A DNA stretch of 64,000 bases from Oceanobacillus senegalensis (GCF_900176885.1 NZ_LT839648.1:2708834-2772833), one strand, 5' to 3'; shown: positions 47,068-56,352, counted from the stretch's first letter. A program made the numbers and translations. Notes: generated by a model from the sequence alone, not told the origin.

Positions 47068-47338
47068 TTCCCATCCCCCTCTTTTTAGACTGTTTTCTTT
47101 CGTATCTTGTTATTTTTTTGTGTCGGTGTAAACTTTTTAGATAACAGCCTTGCCTTGAGTAAAACCAATTCTATCGAGTGAACATACGTATACACTACAT
47201 TTTATTCAGCAAATGACAAAATATAATCTTAAAGTAAACCTAAAAATACGATAAAATATATTTAGTTTTTAATAGGAAATGCATATGTTATACTTATGGA
47301 ATTGATATCATCAAGAAATTCAAGAAGGGATTTATTTT

Positions 47339-48682
47339 ATGCAACGTAAAAAACAACAATGGTCTTCGAAAATTGGATTTATCCTATCCTCAGCAGGGGC
47401 TGCCATCGGTCTTGGTGCTATATGGAAGTTCCCATATATGACTGGTATGAATGGTGGGGGGGCATTTTTCTTACTCTTTATCGCGTTTACCGTGATTATT
47501 GGCCTGCCAATTTTAATTGCAGAATTTATTATTGGTAGAGGAGCTGGTAAGGAAGCAGTTAAGGCTTATAAAACCCTTGCACCGAAAAGCATCTCTTCCA
47601 TGATTGGTTATTGGGGAGTAATTGGTGCATTTCTATTAATGTCCTTCTATAGCGTGGTTGGTGGATGGGTACTCCTATACAGTGCTTTATCCATACCGGG
47701 CATTATCATTCGAGAAGGTGCTAATTATCCAGATCTTTTTGCACAAATTACTGGAAGCCCTTGGATTACGATTCTAGGGTTAGCTCTATTTCTTCTTATA
47801 AATATAATCGTCGTTTCTTTTGGAATTCAGAATGGAATAGAGAAGGCAAGCAAGATTTTAATGCCACTGCTCTTTATCTTTTTTATTGTATTGGTTGGTC
47901 GTGCTGTTACATTTGAAGGAGCCATAGAAGGAATTCGCTTCTTCCTACAACCAGATTTCTCAAAATTAAATGCAGAGAACGTATTGTATGCCTTGGGACA
48001 ATCCTTCTTTTCCCTAGCCGTTGGAATTTCGGTTATGGTTACGTACAGTTCCTACCTAGGAAAAGATATTAGTCTTCCGGCATCAGCTAGTTCAGTTTCC
48101 ATCATGAATATCTTTGTTTCCCTATTAGCTGGCCTTGCCATTTTCCCAGTCGTATTTGCATTTGGTCTTGAACCAGCACAGGGTCCAGGATTATTGTTCA
48201 TTGTCCTACCAGAGGCATTTAGCAGTATGCCATTTGGTGAAGTGTTCTTGAGTCTGTTTTTATTATTATTCTTGTTTGCTGTATTAACTTCATCCTTTAG
48301 CATGTTGGAGATTATTACAGCCGCATTTTCCAATAACAAAAACCGTTCTCGTAAGAAAGTAGCAAGCGTTGCTGGACTACTAGTATTCATAGCGGGGATT
48401 CCTGCCGCATTATCATCTAACATACTATCCGACTTTACAATTTTTGGTAAAACCGTATTTGATGCAACTGACTTTCTAGTAAGTAATATTATGCTCCCTG
48501 CTGGATGCTTGTTTATCGCTCTGTTCATTGGCTTTAAAATGGATAAAGCTTTGGTTAAACAGGAATTCACCTTAGGAAATCACTTAAATGGTGGGATATA
48601 TAATATGTGGTACCAGATCATGCGATGGCTTGTTCCAGTTACCATTATTATCGTATTCCTATCTACTTTAGGGGTTGTGTAA
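47339..48682 (+). CDS. NSS-family sodium:amino-acid symporter
   Basis: A 447-residue neurotransmitter:sodium symporter relative with about eleven to twelve hydrophobic segments. The first helix carries the sodium/substrate motif SAGAAIGLGAIWKFPYM (about residues 15-31), in which the usual Asn after GLG is Ala. Bacterial members import tryptophan, tyrosine or other amino acids with sodium. It is divergent from the catabolic operon at 47.07 kb, so it probably brings in that operon's substrate, which may be lysine; the Ala change and the substrate are open. AGAAGGG precedes the ATG. Confidence 0.9.
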   Translation: MQRKKQQWSSKIGFILSSAGAAIGLGAIWKFPYMTGMNGGGAFFLLFIAFTVIIGLPILIAEFIIGRGAGKEAVKAYKTLAPKSISSMIGYWGVIGAFLLMSFYSVVGGWVLLYSALSIPGIIIREGANYPDLFAQITGSPWITILGLALFLLINIIVVSFGIQNGIEKASKILMPLLFIFFIVLVGRAVTFEGAIEGIRFFLQPDFSKLNAENVLYALGQSFFSLAVGISVMVTYSSYLGKDISLPASASSVSIMNIFVSLLAGLAIFPVVFAFGLEPAQGPGLLFIVLPEAFSSMPFGEVFLSLFLLLFLFAVLTSSFSMLEIITAAFSNNKNRSRKKVASVAGLLVFIAGIPAALSSNILSDFTIFGKTVFDATDFLVSNIMLPAGCLFIALFIGFKMDKALVKQEFTLGNHLNGGIYNMWYQIMRWLVPVTIIIVFLSTLGVV

Positions 48683-48791
48683 ATATTACTAAAATTTAGG
48701 ACTTGAAAATTTTTATTGTCAACAAGCTAACTTCCTACATTTCATAAAGGTCTAACACTCTGTTTATATTTTTTATACCGGTGTTACATGT

Positions 48792-48828
48792 AAAATTCCA
48801 CAACCTAGGTAAGGTTGTGGAATTTTTA
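48792..48828 (+). terminator. Terminator of the NSS transporter gene
   Basis: AAATTCCACAACCT and AGGTTGTGGAATTT form a 14-base stem around AGGTA... with a T-run. Confidence 0.85.
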
Positions 48829-48935
48829 TCGGTTTAATCCCTACTGCTCATAATACGTATCAAATTATCAATTTTTTTAGTATATAGATATAAAAATTGG
48901 TAAAGTAATGGTTGTTGTAATTCAACTGTGTCATA

Positions 48936-49100
48936 ATGATCATCAAGGAAATGATTAATAGGGACGGTATTCAGGGAATTATTTTAGGCTGTACAGAACT
49001 CCCTATGTTAATCAAAAATGAGGATTTATATATCCATTCATTAAATACAGCAGAAATTCATATTAATAAAATTATCGATACAATTTTTAACGAAGAATAA
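48936..49100 (+). pseudogene. Remnant of an aspartate/glutamate racemase gene
   Basis: The 54-residue frame reads as the C-terminal end of an Asp/Glu racemase: GIILGCTELPMLIK contains the catalytic GCTE cysteine motif, followed by the usual HxxKI helix. An in-frame stop lies six codons upstream (48918) and no ribosome binding site is present, so only a fragment remains. The rest of 48.83-49.16 kb is AT-rich without a gene. Confidence 0.7.
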
Positions 49101-49156
49101 TCTCATTCTTCAATTAGGTCCATAGTTATTCTTATTTCGTTTTATAATTAATTGGA

Positions 49157-49218
49157 ACAAAAAAGAACTGCACCAAAATTGCTGGACGCAATTACAACAA
49201 TCAGAGGTGCAGTTTTTG
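49157..49218 (-). terminator. Long hairpin after the 222-residue gene
   Basis: AACTGCACC pairs with GGTGCAGTT across a 31-base loop that has its own inner hairpin (ATTGC/GCAAT), and a T-run follows on the minus strand. Confidence 0.55.
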
Positions 49219-49240
49219 TATGTTCATTTTCTCTACTACA

Positions 49241-49909
49241 TTAATCTTCATCAAACTGATAGAGCAATTCGTATTTTGTTTCATCAAGTAGTTCTGCCAC
49301 ATGGATACGTATACCATGTCCAAAGACAACCTCATCTTCTGTCATTGCAACAATCATGGCCTTTGTTTCATTTTGTACATCAAGATAAATATCACCAACA
49401 ACTGGTTTTAGTGTATCATCGTTTTCTGCTAAGTAAGAAATTGATTCATCCTGTAATTGCTGCTCCTCGGGTACAAGCGACTTATCATAATACGCAATTT
49501 CCTGACTCGCTTCTGATTTGCCTGGTACCATCACAACGTACTCGTGATGTTTAACACCATTATCCCGAGTTGTTACAACATTGCCATCCTCGACGCTTTC
49601 TACCTTTTCGATTTCATTAAGCGAATAATGATCTAAAAAGTCTGGTGCTGGCTTAACAATTAAAATGTAATCACCTGGATTTGGTTTCGCATTACGATCG
49701 ATTGTATACCGCTTTCCATAAAAAATAAATGTATCATTATGCTGTGGTTTATAAAGTTGTATTTCACTCGCTTGTGTTAAAACCTGTTGCATATCCTTTA
49801 AACGATATAAGTGAATCGAACGTTTAAACATTGGTTTCACGGAATACACTTTATGCAATTCATTCTTATAGAAAACAAATTGACCTTTCCTTACTTGAAA
49901 TAGTTTCAT
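49241..49909 (-). CDS. Conserved hypothetical protein
   Basis: A 222-residue protein rich in beta-like stretches and charged residues, with no membrane segment, signal peptide or cysteine. Three similar modules of about 60-70 residues seem to follow one another (starting KGQFVFYKN, KPNPGDYILI and KPVVGDIYLD), each a short barrel-like segment. I do not recognise the family. AGGAGGAG lies 5 bases before the ATG. It sits apart from both neighbours. Confidence 0.65.
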   Translation of the reverse strand: MKLFQVRKGQFVFYKNELHKVYSVKPMFKRSIHLYRLKDMQQVLTQASEIQLYKPQHNDTFIFYGKRYTIDRNAKPNPGDYILIVKPAPDFLDHYSLNEIEKVESVEDGNVVTTRDNGVKHHEYVVMVPGKSEASQEIAYYDKSLVPEEQQLQDESISYLAENDDTLKPVVGDIYLDVQNETKAMIVAMTEDEVVFGHGIRIHVAELLDETKYELLYQFDED

Positions 49910-50101
49910 AATGCTCCTCCTATTCGTTTCATATAATCGATTAATAGTATCAAAAGTAATAATTGCAAAATTCTACTAGTACCAGGCGAATTACGACTTC
50001 CTCCATCATATTGCCATAAACCGAAAAGTGAGTAAGCCGCCTCAAGACAATCTTAGTTTATTTTCCACTAAAATCAGGAAAATAAACATGGTTATAGAGA
50101 T

Positions 50102-51985
50102 TTAGCCATTTTCTATTTCTTCAACTAATAAGGATAGCTCTTCCCATCGCTCCATTTTTGCTTCAAGCTCTGTTTCCACCTTTTGCTGGTCTTTATATAA
50201 ATCCTGTACTTTTTCTGCGTTACTTCCCGCTTCAACAATTGCTGTTTGAATGTTTTCGATGCTCGATTCAAGCTCGGTAATCTCATCTTCAATCGTTTCC
50301 CATTCTTTCCTCTCCATATAAGATAGGCGTTTCTTTTGGTTCTTCGGTTTTGGTTTTTCTTTTACCTTTTCTTGATTAGCCTGTTGACGTTTGTCTTGTT
50401 CCTTCTTCTCTAAGAATTCACTATAATTTCCAAAGAATTGACCAATCCTGCCATTCCCTTCAAACACAAATAAATGATCAACGACCCGATCTAAGAAATA
50501 GCGGTCATGAGAAACCGTAATCACGACACCTGGAAATTGTTCCAAGTATTCTTCAAGTACTCCAAGCGTTTGTGTATCTAAATCATTGGTCGGCTCATCC
50601 AAAAATAAAACATTTGGTTCTGTCATTAAAACCCTTAACAAATATAGTCTACGGCGTTCTCCACCGGACAATTTACGAATATACGTATATTGCTCGGGCC
50701 GAGAAAATAAAAATCGCTCAAGCATTTGCTCCGCTGTAATGACTTGTCCATCTTTTGTGTGAATCACCTCAGCAACTTCCTTGATATAATCAATCATCCG
50801 TAAACTATCATCCAGTTCTTCATCACCCTGTGTATAATAGCCAATTTTCACAGTTTCACCAATTTCAATTTCTCCATCATCCACTTCTAATCGGTTAGCC
50901 ATGATATTTAGTAAGGTTGACTTACCACTTCCATTTGGTCCGATAATGCCAATCCTGTCACCAGGGACAACTATGTGACTAAAGTCCTTAATCAAAGTTT
51001 TCCCTTCAAACGCCTTTGTAATATCTTTTAACTCAATGACTTTCTTTCCTAGTCTAGTGGAAGCTACTTGAAATTCTACATTCTGATTCTTGGTATCAAA
51101 CGTTTTCTCCTTCATATCATGGATGCGTTCGATTCGCGCCTTTTGCTTTGTTGAACGTGCTCTTGCTCCACGTTTTAACCATGCAAGCTCCCGTCTCAGT
51201 GTGTTCTTATGCTTTACTTCGTTACTAGCCTCCAATTCTTCACGTTCCGCCTTCTTTTCTAAAAACAATTGATAATTGCCTTCATAACTGTAAAGGTTTC
51301 CTTTATCAAGTTCAAATATTTTATTAGTTACTCGATCTAAAAAATAACGGTCATGTGTTACAAGAAGTAAGGAGCCTTTATACGTTTGTAAATACTTCTC
51401 CAGCCATTCCACCGTTTCATTATCCAAATGGTTTGTCGGCTCATCAAGAATTAATAGGTCAGCAGGCTGAATCAATGCTTTCGCAATCGCCACTCGCTTC
51501 TGCTGGCCCCCAGATAATTCCACTACTTTCTTATCAAATTCAGTTATTCCAAGCTTGGTTAACACCATTTTTGCGGTTGTATTGGCCTCCCAAGCGTCTT
51601 CTTCATCCATCTTTTGCTGCATTTTCATAAGCTTGTTTTGCGCTTCAGGCTTTTCTGGGTCTTTCTGCAACATCAATAATGCTTCCTCATATTCCCGCAT
51701 TAATTTCATATTGGCTGCTTCACCATAGTAAATTTGCTCAATGACTGTTAAATCAGGGTCGAGTTCTGGATCTTGTGCTAAATATTCAATGTGATAATCT
51801 TTCGGATGCTGGATGGTTCCCTTTTCAGCAGAATCCACACCTGCAATCACCTTTAAAAATGTTGATTTCCCAGTACCATTTACCCCGATGACACCAATAC
51901 GTTCATTTTCCGCAATGGTACATGTAATATCACGAAATAATATTTTTTCTCCATATGACTTATATAAATTTTCAATGGTTAGCAT
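50102..51985 (-). CDS. yfmR: ABC-F ATPase YfmR
   Basis: A 627-residue ABC-F protein with two soluble ATPase domains and no membrane part. Walker A motifs are GVNGTGKST (about 36-44) and GPNGSGKST (about 351-359), the signatures LSGGQQKR and LSGGERRR, and the interdomain linker 230-310. A C-terminal coiled coil (about 555-627) is the YfmR/Uup type. ABC-F proteins act on ribosomes; YfmR helps elongation at stalled, proline-rich sites in B. subtilis. GAGGAAG precedes the ATG. Confidence 0.92.
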   Translation of the reverse strand: MLTIENLYKSYGEKILFRDITCTIAENERIGVIGVNGTGKSTFLKVIAGVDSAEKGTIQHPKDYHIEYLAQDPELDPDLTVIEQIYYGEAANMKLMREYEEALLMLQKDPEKPEAQNKLMKMQQKMDEEDAWEANTTAKMVLTKLGITEFDKKVVELSGGQQKRVAIAKALIQPADLLILDEPTNHLDNETVEWLEKYLQTYKGSLLLVTHDRYFLDRVTNKIFELDKGNLYSYEGNYQLFLEKKAEREELEASNEVKHKNTLRRELAWLKRGARARSTKQKARIERIHDMKEKTFDTKNQNVEFQVASTRLGKKVIELKDITKAFEGKTLIKDFSHIVVPGDRIGIIGPNGSGKSTLLNIMANRLEVDDGEIEIGETVKIGYYTQGDEELDDSLRMIDYIKEVAEVIHTKDGQVITAEQMLERFLFSRPEQYTYIRKLSGGERRRLYLLRVLMTEPNVLFLDEPTNDLDTQTLGVLEEYLEQFPGVVITVSHDRYFLDRVVDHLFVFEGNGRIGQFFGNYSEFLEKKEQDKRQQANQEKVKEKPKPKNQKKRLSYMERKEWETIEDEITELESSIENIQTAIVEAGSNAEKVQDLYKDQQKVETELEAKMERWEELSLLVEEIENG

Positions 51986-52026
51986 AACTATCTTCCTCTT
52001 TTACTGAAAGTGTGTTTATTAGCTGA

Positions 52027-52206
52027 TTAATTCTTCCCTTTTCTTTGACGTATTGCTTCTTTCACTATACCTACTATTAAGAATAACATCCAAGAAGTAA
52101 CCAGATAGAAAATCAACTTACTACCTTGGTTCATATCATTAAAGAAGACTAACATGGCAAGCCAGATTACTGCAATCAATGCTAGTTGTCCTAATAGAAG
52201 TTTAAT
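52027..52206 (-). CDS. Small membrane protein with a possible ATT start
   Basis: A 59-codon frame with hydrophobic segments at about residues 3-22 and 31-48 and a basic tail (KEAIRQRKGKN). GGGGGAG lies 6 bases upstream of an ATT codon at 52206, and no ATG, GTG or TTG stands at a suitable distance; the next ATG is residue 18, inside the first segment. ATT starts are rare (infC). It may be a real small gene with ATT start, or a decayed one. I do not recognise it. Confidence 0.4.
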   Translation of the reverse strand: MKLLLGQLALIAVIWLAMLVFFNDMNQGSKLIFYLVTSWMLFLIVGIVKEAIRQRKGKN

Positions 52207-52348
52207 TGTAATCTCCCCCGTTTCTCCTCTTACTTTCTACTATAGTTTAGCCCAAGTTTACGACTTGGGGAAGTAACACCTTTTAAAAATTCCGATTCAT
52301 TGATAAAACTATATGGCATCATCCTTCAACTGCGAAAAACAACCAAAC

Positions 52349-52389
52349 GAAAAAGCCGAGTATGCGATGGTCTTCGCTTTACCCGACTG
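52349..52389 (-). terminator. Terminator of the rib operon
   Basis: On the minus strand GTCGGGTA-AGCG pairs imperfectly with CGCA-TACTCGGC and a T-run follows, directly after ribH. Confidence 0.6.
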
Positions 52390-52393
52390 TTTC

Positions 52394-52864
52394 TTACTGC
52401 TCCATTAATTTTATGATATTTGCCATTTCAATCGCAGTTACGGCTGCTTCGGATCCTTTATTTCCAGCTTTCGTACCAGCCCTTTCAATTGCTTGCTCAA
52501 TGGTTTCTGTTGTTAGGACACCAAATATGACTGGCTTCCCGCTTTTCACAGAAGCATTTGCAACACCTTTTGCTGCTTCATTACAAACATAATCAAAATG
52601 TGGAGTAGACCCACGAATCACTGTTCCTAAAGTAATAACCGCATCATATTTACTATTATCCGCCATTTTTCCTGCAATAAGTGGAATCTCAAATGCTCCA
52701 GGAATCCAAGCTACATCAATATTTTCCTCATTAACCCCATGTCTTTTTAATGAATCAATTGCTCCGTCTAAAAGTTTGTTTGTAATAAATTCATTAAATC
52801 GTGCCACAACGATACCAATTCTTAAATCAGTACCTACTACGTTTCCGTTCATTGTGTTTACCAT
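52394..52864 (-). CDS. ribH: 6,7-dimethyl-8-ribityllumazine synthase
   Basis: A 156-residue lumazine synthase that joins 5-amino-6-ribitylaminouracil with 3,4-dihydroxy-2-butanone-4-phosphate; it assembles into 60-mer or pentamer shells. [10 protein letters not shown] (about residues 52-61) and [18 protein letters not shown] (about 80-97, including the catalytic His) mark it. It is the last gene of the FMN-riboswitch operon. GGGGATAG precedes the ATG. Confidence 0.95.
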   Translation of the reverse strand: MVNTMNGNVVGTDLRIGIVVARFNEFITNKLLDGAIDSLKRHGVNEENIDVAWIPGAFEIPLIAGKMADNSKYDAVITLGTVIRGSTPHFDYVCNEAAKGVANASVKSGKPVIFGVLTTETIEQAIERAGTKAGNKGSEAAVTAIEMANIIKLMEQ

Positions 52865-52894
52865 TTTTCTATCCCCTTCACTTCGCCTATTTTT

Positions 52895-53512
52895 TTAATT
52901 ATGAACAGCTATACCTTGTTTTTTTCGATAAGCAATTAAGTCTGCTACTGTTATGAAAGTTAAATCAAAATCTTTTGCCATTTTCTTTAAATCAGGCATA
53001 CGTGCCATGGTACCATCATCTTTAATAATTTCACAGATTACTCCGGATGGAAAAGCTCCACTTAGTATCGCTAAATCAACAGCTGCCTCGGTATGACCAG
53101 TACGTGTTAAAACTCCACCTTCTTTAGCAATTAGTGGAAAAACATGGCCAGGCCTTTTAAAATCCCCGGCCTTCGTCATTGGTTCTGTCATTGCTTTAAT
53201 CGTTAGAGCTCTCTCCTGTGCACTGATTCCTGTTGTTGTATCATTATGGTCAATAGAAACAGTAAAAGCAGTCCCTAGTGGATCCGTATTTTCTTTAACC
53301 ATTCGATCTAGCCCTAATCTTTCAGCAAGGTCTGGTTGTATTGGTGTACAAACTAACCCCTTAGCATGTGTAATCATAAAATTAATAACTTCGGGTGTGA
53401 TTGTTTCAGATAACGCTACTAAATCACCTTCATTTTCTCGATTTTCATCATCACTAACGATAATCGGTTTTCCTTGTTGTAAATCACGAATCGCCTCTTC
53501 GACTGTATTCAT
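52895..53512 (-). CDS. ribB: 3,4-dihydroxy-2-butanone-4-phosphate synthase, stand-alone
   Basis: A 205-residue DHBP synthase. [11 protein letters not shown] (catalytic acidic loop, about 20-30), RPGHVFPL and RTGHTEA are the family motifs. In B. subtilis and most Bacilli this domain is the N-terminal half of RibBA, fused to GTP cyclohydrolase II; here the protein stops at the interdomain point (...[12 protein letters not shown]) and ribH starts 30 bases on, so the RibA half is cleanly absent. GTP cyclohydrolase II must come from elsewhere. The ATG at 53512 follows GGAGGGG; the in-frame ATG at 53539 is rejected. Confidence 0.94.
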   Translation of the reverse strand: MNTVEEAIRDLQQGKPIIVSDDENRENEGDLVALSETITPEVINFMITHAKGLVCTPIQPDLAERLGLDRMVKENTDPLGTAFTVSIDHNDTTTGISAQERALTIKAMTEPMTKAGDFKRPGHVFPLIAKEGGVLTRTGHTEAAVDLAILSGAFPSGVICEIIKDDGTMARMPDLKKMAKDFDLTFITVADLIAYRKKQGIAVHN

Positions 53513-53525
53513 CTCCAACCCCTCC

Positions 53526-54176
53526 TTACATGAAGCCATTATTTTTCAGAAATTCTTGGTCTAATTTGCCCTCTTTTTTCGTGTACTCATTCCGAAGCAT
53601 ATTATGAACATATTTTGCGAGCATATCACATTCAATATTCACAATATCGCCCTTACCTTTTTCACCAAGGATTGTTTCCTCGACTGTATGTGGAATTAAA
53701 GAAATAATAAATACGTTTTTATCGACACCAAATAAGGTCAAGCTTGTTCCATCCACCGTTATCGAACCCTTATGAAGTAGGAATTGCGCTAATTCCTCCG
53801 GTATTTCTATATCATAATAAATTGCATTTTGGTCTTTATGTTTCTTCACAATTTCCCCTATACCATCTATGTGTCCTGAAACAAAATGTCCACCAAATCT
53901 ACCATTTGCTGCCATTGCACGCTCCAAATTCACTTTTGAACCTTGTTTAAGGTCTTGTAATGATGTCGCCTTTATCGTTTCCGGCATGGCATCCACTTGA
54001 AAATAATCGGATGAAAAATTTGTGACCGTTAAACAGATTCCATTTACAGAGATACTGTCACCAAGATGTACATCCTCTAAGATTTTCTTAGAACCGATTG
54101 TCATTTGCACTGCTTCTTCAGAAACATTTTGGATTTTCTTTACGGTACCAATTTCTTCGATTATTCCAGTAAACAT
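53526..54176 (-). CDS. ribE: Riboflavin synthase alpha subunit
   Basis: A 216-residue riboflavin synthase with two lumazine-binding repeats. It starts [10 protein letters not shown] as expected, with NGICLTV and DGTSLT as the repeat motifs and [12 protein letters not shown] in the first barrel. It dismutates two lumazine molecules to riboflavin. It is the first gene of the operon, directly after the FMN riboswitch; normally ribD stands here. GAGAGG precedes the ATG at 54176; an upstream in-frame ATG at 54230 lies in the riboswitch terminator. Confidence 0.95.
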   Translation of the reverse strand: MFTGIIEEIGTVKKIQNVSEEAVQMTIGSKKILEDVHLGDSISVNGICLTVTNFSSDYFQVDAMPETIKATSLQDLKQGSKVNLERAMAANGRFGGHFVSGHIDGIGEIVKKHKDQNAIYYDIEIPEELAQFLLHKGSITVDGTSLTLFGVDKNVFIISLIPHTVEETILGEKGKGDIVNIECDMLAKYVHNMLRNEYTKKEGKLDQEFLKNNGFM

Positions 54177-54205
54177 ACTAATCCTCTCTTCTCTTAAAAA
54201 AATAT

Positions 54206-54240
54206 AAAAAAGCCTCCGATTTAAATCCATCGGAGGCTTG
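54206..54240 (-). terminator. Riboswitch-controlled terminator of the rib operon
   Basis: GCCTCCGAT and ATCGGAGGC form a 9-base stem with an 8-base loop, followed by a T-run, between the FMN riboswitch and ribE. Ligand binding is expected to favour it. Confidence 0.85.
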
Positions 54241-54336
54241 TTGTGTCAGAATGTAGAATTTTAGATAGTAAAGTAGAAAAGTATATACTTGTACTACAAA
54301 TCAACGCTTTTATATAAAAGCGAACTGTCCAAAATT

Positions 54337-54475
54337 CCTTCTCCCATCCAGACTTTAACTGTCGGTTCTGGATTTTCACCAGATCAGCCGCTTGGCTAAA
54401 AAGCCGCACGGGTCACGGACTTAGAAGTATTACTTCTTCACCGTCGGTAGGGAATCTCACCCTGCCCCGAAGGAA
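54337..54475 (-). ncRNA. FMN riboswitch (RFN element)
   Basis: On the minus strand all RFN landmarks are present: CCTTCGGGGCAGGGTGAGAT, TTCCCTACCGACGGT, AGTCCGTGACCCG, the GATCTGGTGAAAATCCAG part and the closing GATGGGAGAAGG. The aptamer is directly upstream of a terminator and ribE, so it controls riboflavin genes by attenuation. One or two variable loops differ in length as usual. Confidence 0.96.
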
Positions 54476-54537
54476 CTATTGTAATTTTTCTTTATTATAC
54501 ATTGTTTCGCCCAATATTTCAATAGCTTAATTTTAAT

Positions 54538-55053
54538 TTACTTCATTTTTTGCAATTCCTCTACCATTGTATCATATTCCATTGCTCCAAAAGCTTTATG
54601 ACGTATTTTCCCTTCTGAGTCAATCATAAAAGTTGTGGGAATTGGATTAATCCGATATGCGGTTGAAATAGAACCGTCCTGATCTAACCCTATTGGAAAC
54701 GTTAATCCAAATTGATTCACAAATTTTTTAACGTCATTCTTATTAATTTCCGTATCTGTTAAATTCACTGCTAGTACCACTACTTCATGATTTTCATGAA
54801 ATCTCTGCATATCCGGCATTTCTACCCGACAAGGCGGACACCATGTAGCCCAAAAATTTAGCATAACTGGCTTACCTTGTAAATCCGATAGCTTCATTTT
54901 TTCTCCATCCATTGTTTCGACTTCAAAATCTGGAGCTACATTTCCAATTTCAAGTCCAACATTACCTTCCTGATCTTCAGCCGCTAGGTTTCCAGCTATA
55001 AACACCACCAAAAAGGCTCCTAAAAATAATGGTATCCAACGAATTTTTTTCAT
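54538..55053 (-). CDS. Membrane-anchored thiol-disulfide oxidoreductase (ResA/StoA-like)
   Basis: A 171-residue TlpA-like protein with an N-terminal membrane anchor (residues 4-23) and a thioredoxin domain outside the membrane. The redox motif is WCPPC (C72, C75), with the cis-proline region NPIPTTFMID. Such proteins reduce disulfides of apocytochromes c or spore-wall enzymes. ResA and StoA cannot be told apart from the sequence alone; no cytochrome-c genes are next to it. The ATG at 55053 follows GGAGG by 8 bases; the ATG at 55068 is upstream of the site. Confidence 0.87.
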   Translation of the reverse strand: MKKIRWIPLFLGAFLVVFIAGNLAAEDQEGNVGLEIGNVAPDFEVETMDGEKMKLSDLQGKPVMLNFWATWCPPCRVEMPDMQRFHENHEVVVLAVNLTDTEINKNDVKKFVNQFGLTFPIGLDQDGSISTAYRINPIPTTFMIDSEGKIRHKAFGAMEYDTMVEELQKMK

Positions 55054-55160
55054 GTTCATTTCCTCCAAACGATAGATATCTTTATTGTTTCACAGCAACC
55101 TATGCTTCATACCATTCCCCTGCCTCATATCAGTTAATCGAATGATTTGCTATAATAGAG

Positions 55161-55276
55161 ATAAAGTGAACTTTCAATCTTTGAAGGGGGCTCTTTCATC
55201 CCCCACCTAAACTGATTCGTTTCCCTCCATTTTTGAGGATGTGGGGGTATTTCTGCCCTTAACCTGCGATAAAATA
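55161..55276 (+). repeat. Dispersed structured intergenic element, copy 3
   Basis: The clearest copy: AAGGG(GG)C (55184-55191) with GCCCTT (55255-55260), CCCCCAC (55200-55206) with GTGGGGG (55241-55247), and apical CCTC (55224-55227) with GAGG (55235-55238). It starts at ATAAAGTGAAC and ends at AACCTGCGATAAAAT, upstream of the peptidase gene and in its direction. Confidence 0.65.
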
Positions 55277-55313
55277 GTATCTATTAATAATATATTTAAA
55301 GGAGTAACTATCT

Positions 55314-56303
55314 ATGCAACTTCCAAAAGGGAATAACAATTGCATGACAGATGTAAAAGACATTCGAGTTGGACATATTACCCTATATGAAAAAATCGAT
55401 AAAGAAAATACGATATGTACCGGAGTTACAGCGATTCTGCCTCATGGAGGTAATCTATATAAAAATAAAGTTCATGCATCGAGTGCTGTTATCAATGGCT
55501 TTGGGAAGTCTACCGGACTGATTCAATTAGATGAACTTGGTCTATTAGAATCTCCCATCATGTTAACAAATACATTCAGTGTTGGTTCTGTGCAACAGGG
55601 CACGCTTCAATACATGTTAGACGAAAATAAAGATATCGGTGATAATACAAGTACAATTAACATTATTGTAGGTGAATGTAATGATGGGTATTTAAATTCT
55701 ATTCGACTACCGTCCGTAAAGCCAGAGCATGCTATTCAAGCTATAAACAAAGCCACCACAAAACCGGTAGAGGAAGGAGCTGTTGGTGCTGGAAAAGGAA
55801 TGGTGTGTTTTGGACATAAAGGGGGAATTGGAACATCCTCCCGAATTGTTACTGCTGGCGGAAAAACTTTCACAGTTGGTGTGCTTGTTCTAAGTAATTA
55901 TGGTAGTCGTGATGATGCATTATTTGCAAATCTCGGAGATAAGAAAGTAAACACGCCGGACGGTTCAATTATGATGATTATTGCAACGGATGCCCCTCTT
56001 TATGACCGTCAGTTAAAGCGACTTGCCAAACGCACTGCAGCTGGACTTGGAAGAACTGGAAGTCATATAGCCCATGGTAGCGGTGACATAGCAATTGCGT
56101 TTTCTACCGCAAACACCTATCAACATTATAGTGATTCTCCAATAGAAACGATTGCTTATATAAGGGATAGTCATCCTCTTATGAACCAGCTTTTTAAAGG
56201 GGTAGTGGAAGCAACTGAGGAAGCAATCGTTCGGTCCTTGAAAATGGCAGAAACAACTGAAGGTAGAAACGGAAGGATTGTAGAAAAGGCTCCAATAGAA
56301 TAA
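55314..56303 (+). CDS. P1-family aminopeptidase (DmpA/BapA type)
   Basis: A 329-residue P1 peptidase, family S58, which cleaves itself into two subunits. The cleavage is expected at G217-S218 (PDGSIMMII), where Ser becomes the N-terminal nucleophile; NTFSVGSVQQG, HKGGIGTSSR and ATDAPL are family motifs. Members cleave N-terminal D- or L-amino acids or beta-amino acid amides. Substrate here is unknown. GGAG precedes the ATG, and a structured repeat element lies upstream. Confidence 0.9.
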   Translation: MQLPKGNNNCMTDVKDIRVGHITLYEKIDKENTICTGVTAILPHGGNLYKNKVHASSAVINGFGKSTGLIQLDELGLLESPIMLTNTFSVGSVQQGTLQYMLDENKDIGDNTSTINIIVGECNDGYLNSIRLPSVKPEHAIQAINKATTKPVEEGAVGAGKGMVCFGHKGGIGTSSRIVTAGGKTFTVGVLVLSNYGSRDDALFANLGDKKVNTPDGSIMMIIATDAPLYDRQLKRLAKRTAAGLGRTGSHIAHGSGDIAIAFSTANTYQHYSDSPIETIAYIRDSHPLMNQLFKGVVEATEEAIVRSLKMAETTEGRNGRIVEKAPIE

Positions 56304-56319
56304 CGTATGTTAAATAATT

Positions 56320-56352
56320 TAGGAGGACCTTCCACTTTTAGTCCTCCTGAAT
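56320..56352. terminator. Hairpin between converging genes
   Basis: AGGAGGAC and GTCCTCCT pair around an 11-base loop; the T-run is weak, so only a modest terminator. Confidence 0.5.

Noticed and set aside
48052-48570. 172-codon minus-strand frame over the NSS transporter
   Set aside because: Shadow of the transporter gene; no ribosome binding site and no family features.
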